In this document: piece by piece, positions 1-10,794 of the stretch
Numbering within the stretch: position 1 is the first letter of the stretch
Layout of the letters: each line of letters opens with the position of its first letter
Assembly: GCA_035299025.1 (NCBI GenBank)
Contig: DATGXK010000008.1
Span: 186,001 to 250,000, forward strand
DNA length: 64,000 bases
DNA from: Leadbetterella sp035299025
GTDB lineage: Bacteria; Bacteroidota; Bacteroidia; Cytophagales; Spirosomataceae
Direction: 5' to 3'
Notes under the pieces: model-generated
The model's input: the letters and a program-made list of their open reading frames with translations, nothing else
The model's database searches: none
Told to the model about the DNA's origin: nothing
Translations under genes and position numbers: made by a program

Positions 1-1488
1 TGATGATTTCACGAGGTTAACACCAATAGGCCTCAAAGAGTGTTCAATCCCACGTCCACGCGTCCAAGCGTAATTTAGCGATGCTCTGGCTGAGTTCAAG
101 TTATATAGGCCGGTTTTTATAAAACTCTCATAGCCCAATTTTATCTGAGTTTTGGGCAACACTTTGCTTACTTCCGGGTCAATTTTCACAAAAGGAGCTA
201 AAAATCTCGGGATATTAAACTGGGCATCCGCTCCAAGTCTATAATTGTCACGATATTCATTGGCTTTGTTGCCACCCACTTGCAGCTCGAAGTTACCATT
301 GAGCGAAAGCTTAAAAAATTCACCTCCTCGGAAAGCATTGATATTCTGCCAATTGAGGCTCAACTGCGAGCCAGCCAGTCCACTCGAGCGGCTAATGGCA
401 TTGGCCTCTACTCTGAGCGACTTCCTCTTGTTTGTTTGTAAATTATAATACACGTCTATCAGCGTGGAGTCTAGCCTATTCACCACTTCATAGTGGCTTT
501 TGATAAACTTAAAATTTGACAAACCTATAAGGCGATTATTTGTAATGGCCTGGAGGTCATTGTTAAAAAACGTACCTGGCCTGAAAGCTATGGCATCAGA
601 AAAAATAGCTTCTTTGTATTTCTTGGTAGGGTCGTCGAGAATTAAGCCCCTAAAAAAATCTAAAGAATTGGGGTCTGAATTAGAAACCACCTCGGTTTTG
701 GTATCGATATTTACAAAAATGTCGTTGATTTGAAACTGACGTTTGGCTTGGGTCGGAATGTCGGGTTTAGGTCCAACTTTCAAAACCACTTTTTGCGGCT
801 TTATGGTGGTGTCGGCTTCAATGCCTACATAATCAGGTTTAAAATAAAAATACCCTTCGTTGCGGAGTTCTTTGTCTACATCTACCCTAGCTTGTTTGAG
901 TTTGGCCAAGTCGAAATACTGACCGGGCTTAAATTTCGCAGTGGCTCTCAAAAAATCTTCTCCAAATTTACCCTCTTCTCCGAGAAAAATAATACTATCA
1001 ATCTCAAATCTGCGATTGAGTGTGACCGTGTATTCGGCAGAAGCCAAAGTACGTTTTGACTTCATAACACCTACCACATTTGCTCCGAAATAGCCCTTAG
1101 ATTTTAGAATTCCTTGAAGATTTTCGGAGTTTTTGTCCACCAATCCTGAATTGATAAAAACAGGTTCTTCGGAGAGTTTCTTTTTAAACCATGCCCTTAG
1201 ACCCTTTTCAGATTTGACATCGCCAATGAAATAATAAAACCCCACTTTATAGGGATATTGGCTCAAAAAAGGCAAAGGAAGAGTGGTATTTGGCAGTGGC
1301 CTGGTCAAAGTGAGCAATTCTTCCTTCAAGTCTGGGATTTTCTCCGAATCCAAACTGTCATTTTTTATGATTTTTACAGACGCTCCTGCATAAAGTTTCT
1401 CGCCAGCAGGTAATTTTTTTGCCACTTTGCAGGAACTCAAACCTCCTCCAAAAAGCAAAATGGCCAATATGTATCTCACTAGTTTCAT
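1..1488 (-). CDS. tamL: TamL: lipoprotein BamA/TamA-family outer-membrane assembly protein (3' end outside window)
   Basis: The frame is open from the ATG at 1488 to the window edge (496 codons, no stop), so the barrel C-terminus is missing. The N-terminus is a lipoprotein signal: a hydrophobic stretch and a lipobox LSSC with the lipidated Cys at residue 20. It continues with POTRA-like text (NEGYFYFKPDYVGI, SKGYFGANVVGV) and the start of a D15/BamA-type barrel. In Bacteroidetes, TamA-like proteins are lipoproteins (TamL) working with TamB in outer-membrane biogenesis. The start codon overlaps the tamB stop codon by 4 bases (ATGA), so translation is probably coupled. The barrel cannot be checked here; BamA itself is less likely because of the tamB linkage and the lipobox. 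Confidence 0.85.
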   Translation of the reverse strand, partial: MKLVRYILAILLFGGGLSSCKVAKKLPAGEKLYAGASVKIIKNDSLDSEKIPDLKEELLTLTRPLPNTTLPLPFLSQYPYKVGFYYFIGDVKSEKGLRAWFKKKLSEEPVFINSGLVDKNSENLQGILKSKGYFGANVVGVMKSKRTLASAEYTVTLNRRFEIDSIIFLGEEGKFGEDFLRATAKFKPGQYFDLAKLKQARVDVDKELRNEGYFYFKPDYVGIEADTTIKPQKVVLKVGPKPDIPTQAKRQFQINDIFVNIDTKTEVVSNSDPNSLDFFRGLILDDPTKKYKEAIFSDAIAFRPGTFFNNDLQAITNNRLIGLSNFKFIKSHYEVVNRLDSTLIDVYYNLQTNKRKSLRVEANAISRSSGLAGSQLSLNWQNINAFRGGEFFKLSLNGNFELQVGGNKANEYRDNYRLGADAQFNIPRFLAPFVKIDPEVSKVLPKTQIKLGYESFIKTGLYNLNSARASLNYAWTRGRGIEHSLRPIGVNLVKSS

Positions 1489-4400
1489 TTGCGTTTCAAG
1501 AGTTCTTTCCAGGTTTCGTAATCTATGGCTATGATAAAACCTACGCCTGTCTCTACCACGGAGCCTTCTATTACCATTTGATTGAGATTTTTTCGGAAAA
1601 CTTTCAGTCTATATCTTCCATCTTTGGTTACTTGCCAATTGGCCTCAATATTATCGAAAATCTCGTCTGACTTTAAGTCTTTGTTTTCCAACTCAAAGTT
1701 TTTACCCACCGAAATCGAGATTCTATCATTGGCCAGTTTTTTACTTACACCCAAGTTCAAGTTGGTGTTACGCTCATCATTTACCACATTATAGCCCGAT
1801 TGCACTCCAAGGTCTAGGTCGATTCCCTTTATCAGACCCGAAGCATAATTTTCGAGCTGACTCGAAATAAGGTCGCTTGCTTTTTCTCGAGCTATATTCT
1901 CAAAATTTGTAATACTTTGGGCTATTTGTGAGGCATTAAACACCCCTCCTACCAACATCATGATGGCGTTGGCGTTAATTTTCTCTTGATTTTTCTTGTA
2001 CTCGGCCTCTTTAACAGACTTTAAACCGTTGTCTGCAATAATACCAAAGCCTTCATTTTCTACAGCGGCCACCATATCACCTAAATCAGAGTTCCTTACC
2101 GCCAACTCGAATTTAATGTCTGGAGAAGACAGAATACCAGAAACCCGCAAATCGACCCGAATTGGGACACTGAGTTTTAACTCTTTAAATTTATCGGCTT
2201 CTTGCTTATTGGCAAAAGGGTAAGAAGAAAGTGCCTTTTTCCCGGCGTTATACTCTGCAGTAATGTCAAGATTGGCAGACATGGGATCGCCAGACCAAAC
2301 GATATAACTCTTACTTGACTCATTGATTTTAAATGACTTACGAATAGCCTGATAGGTAAGATCATATTTTCCACTTTCTATATCATATCTCCCCAGAATA
2401 AACAAGTCACCTTTGTTGTCGAAACCAACATTCAGCTTGCCAAGGCCATTTACACTCATCAAATCTCCCGTGATCGGATCCATCAAAATCTTCAAAGTGG
2501 CTTTTGAAGGAACGTCCACATTAATGTTTACCGCATTGGCAAAACTTAGAACATCCTTCTGAGTTTCCTTTTTGGTTACTTTTGGAGCACTGAAATTAAC
2601 AAATTTCACGACAGATTCCATATCACTAATGGCATCAGAGTCGTCTGATAATAAAAGCGTAAGGTCTGTTTTATCTTTCACATTTACATCACCCGTAAGC
2701 CGGAAGTCAAGTTTTTTGCCAGACAGTTGCAAATCAGCACCCATGTAGCCAACTCCCTTGAATAACTCATTTTGACCAGTTTTGGCATTAATCAGCTTAA
2801 ATTCGTCAGTCTCAATGTCAAAATCATAGGTATAATTTGGTAAAACAGAAAAATCTATTTTACCGTTGATATCCATTTTTCTATTGTCCTCGTCGAGTAG
2901 CGAAACATGATTAAATAAAGCCTTTTGGTCTGTCAATGTGATTTTTTGCTGAGTAAACTTCAATTTTGCCCCAGTCTCCACCAAAGTAAAGGCGAATTTA
3001 GGAAACAAAGCCTCGCCTTTTATGATCGGCTTTTCGGTAGAGCCCTTCACCTCAAATTTGCCCGCCACATTTCCGCTGATATTGGTTATAATATCTTTTA
3101 CAAAATATTGAATCGCCACCAAATCTACGTTTTTTATATCTGCCGTAAAATCCAAAGATTCTTGGCGTTGGGGGTAGTAATAGCCTCGAACCTCCATATC
3201 TGTAACATTTCCTTTGAGCGTAGCAGATAGTCTAATTTGCTCCAAAGAATTACTCTCGGCCTTTCCCTCCAAAGTTCCGAGTTTGGTTTTGTTCATTTCA
3301 AAATCCGTTACCAAAACATCCCCGGTAAACGAGGGCTTTCCATCCATATAGTTTAGAATTTCCAAATCTAAGTCGGCATAACCTGCCACAAAGGCCGAAT
3401 CCTGCAAAATAGCTTGAGCGAGAAAATTCAAATCGATATTTTGCGAAAAAACATGCAACGGACCGTTTGGTTGATCGTTGAGACTACTTACCCTCAAGAT
3501 TTGGTTTTTCGAAGTAAAAATTACATCGTTGATAAGAATCCCTGAAGAAGAATAAGTTATACTTCCATAGGGATTGCCGGCCCAAGGTTCATAATAAAGC
3601 ATACTTCCGTCTTCGTCAAAGCTAATCTGCAACTGATTGTTTACACTTTGAACAAAGCCTGTAAGCGAATGAATGTCTTTATCCAGCGAATCTTTTACAG
3701 ACAAGTCAAAACTGCCTATATTGTTCTCCAATTTACCTACCAAACTGGCATTTCTTACTCGCAAATCATTGTTGGTGATTTGTTTTGTAAGCAACTGATA
3801 TTTAAGCACTTTTCTGTCCCCGATACAATCAAAAGTAGTATTAAACACCCGCAGAGAATCATACTGCAAAAATGGAATACTTACGCTCCCCTCTATTGGA
3901 ATATTACCTTCGCTTTGCAGAGTGGCATGTACTGAAACATCCGAAAAAGACTTTAGAGACGGCAAAAAAGCACTAAAAACCGAATCGTAACTTACCTTTC
4001 CATCTAGTCGAAAATTATACGAATCTTGTACAGCCACTGGTTTGTAGTTGATCAGCTTAAAGTAGTTGTTTACCTCATTGAGAAAGATTGGCTGTAGCTG
4101 GTTATAATCAAAATCTCCTGAAAGGGAGAGATTTAAAAAAGCCGTAGAAATCTCCAATTTGTTGGCTCCATCGTTATTGGCCGTCAGAACTGTCAAATCA
4201 CCTATTGGGAAGCGTTTCCCGTCTTTGTAAACGTCTATATTCTTACCTCGAAGATCAATAAACGGAGATTTTGAATCCAGAACAGCGTTGTTAAGAGCAA
4301 TATCCCCTCTCAATTCAATATTTTCCTTGCTCAAACCAAGCTTTTGGAGATTTATGAATTCAAGCCTCGAAGAGCCCTTTAGTTCTATTTCAGGCTTTGA

Positions 4401-6278
4401 CAAATCTACTTTCCCATCCCACTTAAAACTTGCACCAGGGTCATTTACCGCTAGTTTTGTATCCAATATTTGGTTTTTAAGGTCGCCATCAAAAACAATA
4501 TTTTGATATTTTTTACCTTCATAGAAAATATCAGAAATTTTACCCGAAAGTGCAACTTTCGCATTCTTCAAATCGGTACCAATACCATTGAACTCCACCT
4601 CAGCGGTGGTTGTTCCGATTTTGGGATTTTGAATCAATTCGCCAATCTTATAAGCCTTGGTGCTAAGTTTGCCAGAGTAAGCTAGACTTCCAGACTTATT
4701 GACTATATGGCTATTGAGACTGGCCGAGCCTTGCTCAGATACCAGATTTAAGTCAGAGTTAAAGTCTGAAACCCTACCCCTAACATTTCCCTTTAGGGTA
4801 AATTGCTGCGGAATATTTATGTTGCTGGGCAAAACCTCTGCGGGTACAATTTTAAGAATATCGGCTTTGGATGACGTCAAATTTGTAATATTCAGGTCAA
4901 AAAATGGGTCCTTGAAATCTTTCACAATACCTGAAAAACTTAGACGTGAATTTCGAATTCCTCTGAGATTTACATCCTCAAATTTAACAGCAGACCTATC
5001 ACCAGAAACGAGGCCATCTAAAGAGATTTTATCCTTTAAAATATTCTTAAAATAAGCATTTTTAGAAAGTTCTTTGTTAAAAAAAAGTGCGTCAGAGGCA
5101 GACAATCTGCTATTGATCAAACGATAAGAAAAAGTAATTCTTGCGATATCAGAACTATTCAAGGCTATCTCGGCAGACGAATTGAGCTGCGAGTCACTAG
5201 TTTCCAATTCCAATTTGCTTATCGAAATCCTATTTTCCTTTGCGGTGGCCTTGGCATTCAAATTTTTTATCTCAAAACCAGATTTTTCCTTGGCACTCAT
5301 CGCCAAAATTTCGCCAGAAAAGTTTCCTTTCTGGAATTCAATACTTTGAGTTTCCAGATTAAAGTCCTGAATTCCAATATCTTGAAAGTTTATCTGTCCC
5401 GGAATATTTCGCTCAGATTGAGAACTTTTAAAATCAAAACTTCGTGAACTGGCTTTCATAGAAGTCACAGAAATACTCTCTTTGGGCAGGTCAATCTTGT
5501 CAATACTCAGACTTAAATGTAGGCCTTTCCCTTTGGTTAGGCTCGATCCAAAAGAAACATTCCAATTAAAGTTTTCGGTTTTAAATTCTTGAATTTGAAT
5601 ATCCGGCAGAATTGATTTCACACTTTTTGAAGCCGTTTCTCTCTCCGAAACTCCGAAATTAGCCTCCAAATTGGTATTCCTCAGAACCGTGTTTTTGAGG
5701 AAATACTTATTCTTTTCTAAATCTATTTTTGAGAAACCGGTTTGCAAATCACCAAAGAAGGCTTCAATACTCTGTTTAGCCTGACTGTCATTAAATTTCA
5801 CCCTAAGGTCTTTGGCCAAAAAACGCTGTAACTCATAGCTCAACGGAGCTTTTGTGGTATCCTTTGGTTCTTTTGATTCAAATGCTTTGAGTGCGTATTC
5901 ATAGTTAAAAATTTTATCCTTTTTGTAAATATTGACTAATGCACCGTTAAGCTCTATTTTGTTGATTTTAAGTACATTGCCTAGATACGCCCACATATCT
6001 ATATCCAAATGTGCACTTTTGGCAGCTATGAGTGTATCTAATTGTTGATCTCGGAGAAGCAGATTTTCAATCTTTACCCAATCCGGAAAACCATAGGAAA
6101 TATTACCCTCCACAGGCGTTTTGAGTTTCTCAGAAAGGGTTGAAATTACCAACTCACTAAGACGTTTTTGTCCTGAGGGTGAATTGAAATAGAGCATCAG
6201 ACACGCAGAAGCCACAAACAATAAAAGAAAAATTATTGCGAGTGTTTTTAAAATACGCCTAAAAACCACTTGAGCCAT
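1485..6278 (-). CDS. tamB: TamB/YtfN-family translocation and assembly module protein
   Basis: This 1597-residue protein has one N-terminal transmembrane anchor (about residues 9-31, rich in Ile/Leu) followed by a very long region of alternating short beta strands. That is the expected architecture of AsmA/TamB bridge proteins, which span the periplasm and move phospholipids or help insert outer-membrane proteins. The C-terminal part (about 1150-1597) looks like the conserved TamB (DUF490) domain, with phrases such as GDPMSANLDITAEYNAGKK and LDLGVQSGYNVVNDERNTN near the end. Its length is within the range for Bacteroidetes TamB. It lies directly upstream of tamL with a 4-bp overlap, the usual tamB-tamA pairing. 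Upstream, 109 bp separate it from the CotH gene, with no clear promoter seen. Confidence 0.9.
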   Translation of the reverse strand: MAQVVFRRILKTLAIIFLLLFVASACLMLYFNSPSGQKRLSELVISTLSEKLKTPVEGNISYGFPDWVKIENLLLRDQQLDTLIAAKSAHLDIDMWAYLGNVLKINKIELNGALVNIYKKDKIFNYEYALKAFESKEPKDTTKAPLSYELQRFLAKDLRVKFNDSQAKQSIEAFFGDLQTGFSKIDLEKNKYFLKNTVLRNTNLEANFGVSERETASKSVKSILPDIQIQEFKTENFNWNVSFGSSLTKGKGLHLSLSIDKIDLPKESISVTSMKASSRSFDFKSSQSERNIPGQINFQDIGIQDFNLETQSIEFQKGNFSGEILAMSAKEKSGFEIKNLNAKATAKENRISISKLELETSDSQLNSSAEIALNSSDIARITFSYRLINSRLSASDALFFNKELSKNAYFKNILKDKISLDGLVSGDRSAVKFEDVNLRGIRNSRLSFSGIVKDFKDPFFDLNITNLTSSKADILKIVPAEVLPSNINIPQQFTLKGNVRGRVSDFNSDLNLVSEQGSASLNSHIVNKSGSLAYSGKLSTKAYKIGELIQNPKIGTTTAEVEFNGIGTDLKNAKVALSGKISDIFYEGKKYQNIVFDGDLKNQILDTKLAVNDPGASFKWDGKVDLSKPEIELKGSSRLEFINLQKLGLSKENIELRGDIALNNAVLDSKSPFIDLRGKNIDVYKDGKRFPIGDLTVLTANNDGANKLEISTAFLNLSLSGDFDYNQLQPIFLNEVNNYFKLINYKPVAVQDSYNFRLDGKVSYDSVFSAFLPSLKSFSDVSVHATLQSEGNIPIEGSVSIPFLQYDSLRVFNTTFDCIGDRKVLKYQLLTKQITNNDLRVRNASLVGKLENNIGSFDLSVKDSLDKDIHSLTGFVQSVNNQLQISFDEDGSMLYYEPWAGNPYGSITYSSSGILINDVIFTSKNQILRVSSLNDQPNGPLHVFSQNIDLNFLAQAILQDSAFVAGYADLDLEILNYMDGKPSFTGDVLVTDFEMNKTKLGTLEGKAESNSLEQIRLSATLKGNVTDMEVRGYYYPQRQESLDFTADIKNVDLVAIQYFVKDIITNISGNVAGKFEVKGSTEKPIIKGEALFPKFAFTLVETGAKLKFTQQKITLTDQKALFNHVSLLDEDNRKMDINGKIDFSVLPNYTYDFDIETDEFKLINAKTGQNELFKGVGYMGADLQLSGKKLDFRLTGDVNVKDKTDLTLLLSDDSDAISDMESVVKFVNFSAPKVTKKETQKDVLSFANAVNINVDVPSKATLKILMDPITGDLMSVNGLGKLNVGFDNKGDLFILGRYDIESGKYDLTYQAIRKSFKINESSKSYIVWSGDPMSANLDITAEYNAGKKALSSYPFANKQEADKFKELKLSVPIRVDLRVSGILSSPDIKFELAVRNSDLGDMVAAVENEGFGIIADNGLKSVKEAEYKKNQEKINANAIMMLVGGVFNASQIAQSITNFENIAREKASDLISSQLENYASGLIKGIDLDLGVQSGYNVVNDERNTNLNLGVSKKLANDRISISVGKNFELENKDLKSDEIFDNIEANWQVTKDGRYRLKVFRKNLNQMVIEGSVVETGVGFIIAIDYETWKELLKRK

Positions 6279-6387
6279 AGATGGATTGTCGATGCCGAAT
6301 ACAAAAATAAGCCTAAAAGCCTATTTTATAACGCTAAAAAGTCTCAAATAAGGTAAAACCAAGCACCTACTATTTGTATTCATCTTT

Positions 6388-9087
6388 TTAATAGCTGACC
6401 GTAATGAAATCTGAATATATTACTGGGCTATTTTTAAGCTTCATCACAAAAAATAAAGTACCTCTTTTTAGCTCGTTTTTGTCCACAAAATGAATGTCAA
6501 CTTTGGAGTTTTCGGCATTCTTTGTCCATTTCACATTCTGCATTTTCCCGCTTTTGTCAAAAACCTGAAAACTCTCCAATTCATCAAATTCTTCCAAAAG
6601 TTGAAGTTCAAGGTTTTCATTTCGGCCATCATCATTTGGAGATAAGCCTTTGGTTATAATATAATTAGAAGCTTTCGAGGTGTTTTTTTTAATCTCCGTT
6701 TGTTCAATATCCTTTTCAAAAATGGCCAAAATCGTGGTGTCCGAAATCACCTTAAGCTCCATTTCAGTTTCGTAAAAAGGCTTTCCACCTATTATCCAAT
6801 ACGAAAACTTGCTGGTGCTTGTAGACCGAGGTTTGATTTTCAAAATACGATTGGTTTCCAAATATTTATTCACTGAAGTTCGCTCCATTTCTTCATCAAC
6901 CTCTATTTCGGCAGCCATTGGATTAAGGATTTGTACTTCGTTTATTTCAAGGCCGAATTGTTCGGTAAGTTGCCTTTTAACTATGTCTGGCCTAAATTTC
7001 AGATAATCCAAGACATCCTGACAGTTTCGTTCCCACTGCTCTTTAGATGAAATTATTCTCCATCTTTTTACGTGGGCTTCTATTTCGGGTTCGTACATTT
7101 TTTTAATTTCAAGATATAACTTCGAACTGTTTTCATACTTGAAAGTACTGTCCAAAAGCTCCCTAAATCTAGTTACAAACTTGAGTTTAAAAGACTGATT
7201 TTGGAGTAGCCGCGTGAGAATAAAGTTTTGAGGCCTTGTAATGGCATCCGAGAGATTGTTGGCAGAAACGTTCACCGTTTCCCCAAGCGAGCGGTCTGCA
7301 TCAAAGAACACCCAACGCCATTTTCCATCATTTGGAGCACTGCTGGCTTTATCTGTCTTTACACGCCAAAGTCTAACATTGTTCTGCGGCCAGTCGATGT
7401 TTCCGACGAAAATTTCGGCAATTTGATAATCAATAAAATTGTCGATGTCCATCAAAGCTTGGGCTTTTTCAAAATTGCCCGCATCAGTAAAATTATTGCT
7501 TAAGAAAAAACTTTTCAACGAATTGTAAGCTTCGCCATCGCCATATTCCACTTCTTCCGGACCATCAAAAACCACCTTTATCATGTCCACATTGCTCTTG
7601 TCTACACCATAAACTTTCTGAAGATAGTCGTTATCTACTCTATCACGAAGATTATGAATACCCCAATATTCGCCATTAATATAAACCACACTTGGTCTGA
7701 ATTCTTGAATCGGAATACGAAGCGGCTTTACCAGCTGATGAATAAAGGCGTCTTTAAAGAGTGTTTTGTTGTAGTCGTTGCCGCTATTTCGCAGAACTAA
7801 ACTGGCCTGATCTTTGGTTTTACTCTTTCGGATAAGGTCATATTTGTCAAAAGCATCATCGCTAAAAAGCTTGAAGGATTTATAAGGAAAAGACCTACTA
7901 CAACCTCCATGAATACGCGTGCTGATGTTCTGAGATATCTTTTGTGTTGAATTCTCAAAAAACTCGAAAGACGCCCCTCTATCCCAAAAACTTTCTCTGT
8001 TGGCATAGTTGCCGGGTGTGCATAGGCCTGTTGTCTCGAACGAAGACCTCCTAAAGGCATCAAAACTACTCCCTGCCACATACATACCTCGCTCATAATC
8101 AAAGAGGTCGTCGGGATTGAAAGACAGTGAAACTACAGGAAACGTATAAGGACTTTTTTTGCTGGATTCAAAAAAATAGGTATTGGTAACTACCTCACTC
8201 GGAAGTCTGCCCTTCTTTACGGCCACAGCCCTTACCACTTGAGCTTTGGGCACATTGGAACTGGGCAAATAAGTAGCAGAACGTGCAAAAGTAGTAGGAA
8301 TTAGACTGTAACGATTCCCACCCAAATTCTCCGGTTTAATATCTAGTTTTTCATCATAGAGAAAACTCTGCTTCGAATCACTAAATTTTTGATTAACAAC
8401 TGGATCACCTGGATTTTCCTGATAATTTCGCTTGAATTCGTATTTGACAGAAGTAGTATCAGAAGGGCTTGGCTCTGAGCCATCGAGTGTATAATATATG
8501 TCAGCGTTGCTCAGAAACCTTGAAATTTTCAACCTGAAAGCCGAAGAATTGTATCCTCCTTTTTTTGAAAACTTTGGTGTTTTGGTTATCTTTTTAATGG
8601 CCTCCTGGTCGTTGTTTGAAGCCCCAGGGCTTGGTTCGGCATAAAACCGAAGTCGACGAGCTCCGTCATTAATTCTACCATAGCTAATATCTTTTCTGAC
8701 TTCGGGATATTTAAAACTATCTACAACCTTACCCTCTGAAGAAAATAATCTGAGGCTTTCGCCAGCATGATTAAGGCTGAAGTTCAGGTGTCTGGTTCCG
8801 GCAGAAGTATTGCCACTTGCCAGAAGCACCAGAAAGCCCTTAGCAGGAATTTTTAATCCGCTGTTTGCAAAAATATGTCTGATGGTGGCGTTGTCAGAAA
8901 TGCTCATTCCAGCCAAATCGATATCCTCATTAGCGGTGTTGTACAACTCGATCCAATCATAATTTTGCACCAAACTGTTCCTCAAGGCCCCTTGATTATT
9001 GGCCATTACTTCATTGATTTTCACCTGACTGTGGGCAAAAGTGAGTGCCAAAAGCACCAAAATTGTTGTCTGAAGAGTCTTTTTCAT
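6388..9087 (-). CDS. Secreted CotH-kinase family protein with lamin-tail domain and T9SS sorting domain
   Basis: An 899-residue exported protein. In order: signal peptide (residues 1-20); lamin-tail domain (about 21-135, INEVMANNQG, DWIELYNTANEDIDLAG); a chitobiase-like bacterial Ig region (about 185-215, ADIYYTLDGSEPSPSDT); a CotH-type kinase domain (about 345-640, with ISTRIHGGCSRSFPYKSFK, YWGIHNLRDRVDNDYL, WRWVFFDADRS). The last about 90 residues carry GLSPNDDGRNENLELQ, typical of CHU_C/gliding-type C-terminal domains that direct export through the type IX system. CotH proteins are atypical protein kinases of the spore coat; roles in Bacteroidetes are unknown and often linked to surface polysaccharide or adhesion. 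It appears to be a single transcription unit. Confidence 0.85.
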   Translation of the reverse strand: MKKTLQTTILVLLALTFAHSQVKINEVMANNQGALRNSLVQNYDWIELYNTANEDIDLAGMSISDNATIRHIFANSGLKIPAKGFLVLLASGNTSAGTRHLNFSLNHAGESLRLFSSEGKVVDSFKYPEVRKDISYGRINDGARRLRFYAEPSPGASNNDQEAIKKITKTPKFSKKGGYNSSAFRLKISRFLSNADIYYTLDGSEPSPSDTTSVKYEFKRNYQENPGDPVVNQKFSDSKQSFLYDEKLDIKPENLGGNRYSLIPTTFARSATYLPSSNVPKAQVVRAVAVKKGRLPSEVVTNTYFFESSKKSPYTFPVVSLSFNPDDLFDYERGMYVAGSSFDAFRRSSFETTGLCTPGNYANRESFWDRGASFEFFENSTQKISQNISTRIHGGCSRSFPYKSFKLFSDDAFDKYDLIRKSKTKDQASLVLRNSGNDYNKTLFKDAFIHQLVKPLRIPIQEFRPSVVYINGEYWGIHNLRDRVDNDYLQKVYGVDKSNVDMIKVVFDGPEEVEYGDGEAYNSLKSFFLSNNFTDAGNFEKAQALMDIDNFIDYQIAEIFVGNIDWPQNNVRLWRVKTDKASSAPNDGKWRWVFFDADRSLGETVNVSANNLSDAITRPQNFILTRLLQNQSFKLKFVTRFRELLDSTFKYENSSKLYLEIKKMYEPEIEAHVKRWRIISSKEQWERNCQDVLDYLKFRPDIVKRQLTEQFGLEINEVQILNPMAAEIEVDEEMERTSVNKYLETNRILKIKPRSTSTSKFSYWIIGGKPFYETEMELKVISDTTILAIFEKDIEQTEIKKNTSKASNYIITKGLSPNDDGRNENLELQLLEEFDELESFQVFDKSGKMQNVKWTKNAENSKVDIHFVDKNELKRGTLFFVMKLKNSPVIYSDFITVSY

Positions 9088-9248
9088 TCCAATCTTTTTC
9101 TAGTAATATTTGGTATTCTAATTTACGAAATATACACAAAGATGGTTTTAGGGCGGTTCTATTGGCTTATTCTCGAAACAAATATATAACCCATTCAATA
9201 ATAAAAAATTATTTCTGGATGAATTTTAATTAATTGACCATAAATACG

Positions 9249-9284
9249 AAAAAAAAAAGCAGCCAGTCCGAAAGACTGACTGCT
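9249..9284 (-). terminator. Intrinsic terminator after xylA
   Basis: The arms 9258-9268 and 9274-9284 pair over 11 bp with one G-T wobble and a 5-base loop. They are followed on the minus strand by a run of about nine T (A-run at 9249-9258). Confidence 0.85.
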
Positions 9285-9316
9285 AAACGTTATACTTAGA
9301 ACCTACAAAAATGCTA

Positions 9317-10657
9317 TCAAATGTATTGATTGATAATCATCTCGAACAACTCTTGTTTTCCAGATATCTGAGCTGGCTCTCCAACTTCCTTGGCAATTTT
9401 CGCCAAATCATCTAGGCTTAGTTCACCATTTTCGAATTTGGCTCCATTTCCAGAGTTAAAAGAAGCGTAGCGGTCGTCACGCAACTTTTTGTAAGAAGAT
9501 TTTGTAAGAATATCGTTTGCCACAAGCAAAGCTCTTGCAAAAACGTCCATTCCACCTATGTGAGCGATGAAAATATCCTCCAAGTCTGTAGAATTTCTTC
9601 TGGTTTTTGCGTCGAAGTTTATACCGCCGTGCTTGAAACCACCAGATTCTAATATAACCAACATGGCCTCTGTCAATTCAAAAACATCCACTGGAAATTG
9701 ATCGGTATCCCATCCGTTTTGGTAATCGCCACGGTTGGCATCTATGGACGACAACATACCGGCATCGGCAGCCATTTGCAGCTCATGAGCAAAGGTGTGG
9801 CCAGCCAAAGTAGCATGATTTACTTCTATATTCAGACCAAAATCTTGATCTAGCCCTTGAGCTTTCAAGAATCCTATAACTGTTTGAGCATCAAAATCAT
9901 ACTGATGTTTCGATGGCTCGGCTGGCTTAGGTTCAATGTAGAACGTACCTGTAAAGCCATTTTTACGGCCATAATCTCTGGCTGTTCTTAAAAACTGCCC
10001 CAAATGATCCAATTCTTTCTTGGTTTTGGTGTTCAAAAGCGACATATAACCTTCTCTTCCACCCCAAAATGTATAGCCCATTCCTCCTAAAGCTATGGTG
10101 GCGTCAATACAGTTTTTCACCTGTAAACCTGCATGTGCTACCACCTCAAAATTAGGGTTTGTAGAAGCACCGTTCATGTATCTTGGGTTTGAAAACAAAT
10201 TGGCCGTTCCCCAAAGAAGTTGAGCACCCGAAGCCTTCTGTTTTGCTTTCGCATATTCTACGATTTTGGCCAAATTACTTTCATACTCTGCCACTGAATT
10301 TCCTTCTGGAGACATGTCTACATCATGGAAACACCAGTATTCGGTACCTAATTTTGTGAAAAATTCAAAAGCAGCATCCATTTTGTCGTGAGCCGCCTGA
10401 AGAGCGTTGCCATTTGCATCCCAAGGAAATACTTTTGTGCCTGGGCCAAACGGATCACCACCGGTGCCGCAGAATGTATGCCAATAAGAAATAGCAAAAC
10501 GCAGGTGCTCACGCATGGTTTTTCCAGCCACCACTCTGTCTGCATCATAAAATTTGAAAGCAAGCGGATTGTCAGACTCCCTTCCCTCAAACTTGATGGC
10601 TTCCTTTATAAATGGAAAATATTCCTTTTCGCCTAATGTAACAGTCAATTTCGACAT
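9317..10657 (-). CDS. xylA: Xylose isomerase
   Basis: This cytoplasmic TIM-barrel enzyme converts D-xylose to D-xylulose (and can act on glucose). The 446-residue length is that of class II xylose isomerases. Visible family residues: the catalytic His in CFHDVD (H111, D114), the metal ligand Glu in IEPKPAEPSKHQYDFD (E242), the VNHATLAGHTF segment, and DANRGDYQNGWDTDQFP carrying further metal ligands. No xylulokinase or transporter follows in this window, so the gene stands alone. It diverges from a WYL-family regulator 196 bp away, which makes that regulator a candidate controller. The minus-strand T-tailed hairpin directly after the stop closes the unit. Confidence 0.97.
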   Translation of the reverse strand: MSKLTVTLGEKEYFPFIKEAIKFEGRESDNPLAFKFYDADRVVAGKTMREHLRFAISYWHTFCGTGGDPFGPGTKVFPWDANGNALQAAHDKMDAAFEFFTKLGTEYWCFHDVDMSPEGNSVAEYESNLAKIVEYAKAKQKASGAQLLWGTANLFSNPRYMNGASTNPNFEVVAHAGLQVKNCIDATIALGGMGYTFWGGREGYMSLLNTKTKKELDHLGQFLRTARDYGRKNGFTGTFYIEPKPAEPSKHQYDFDAQTVIGFLKAQGLDQDFGLNIEVNHATLAGHTFAHELQMAADAGMLSSIDANRGDYQNGWDTDQFPVDVFELTEAMLVILESGGFKHGGINFDAKTRRNSTDLEDIFIAHIGGMDVFARALLVANDILTKSSYKKLRDDRYASFNSGNGAKFENGELSLDDLAKIAKEVGEPAQISGKQELFEMIINQYI

Positions 10658-10794
10658 AGGTTTATTGTTTTTTGAAGTAAAAATATAAATTTTTCTTATT
10701 AAGTGTCAAAAGTACAATTAAAAATAATTTTATCAAAACAATATTTACATTTTTTCTAAAAAACATAAATACTAAAATATTTAGCCAATATTAA

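Noticed and set aside
1996..5055. Several plus-strand open frames inside tamB
   Set aside because: They are antisense to a strongly conserved long gene, lack start context and have no recognisable domains.
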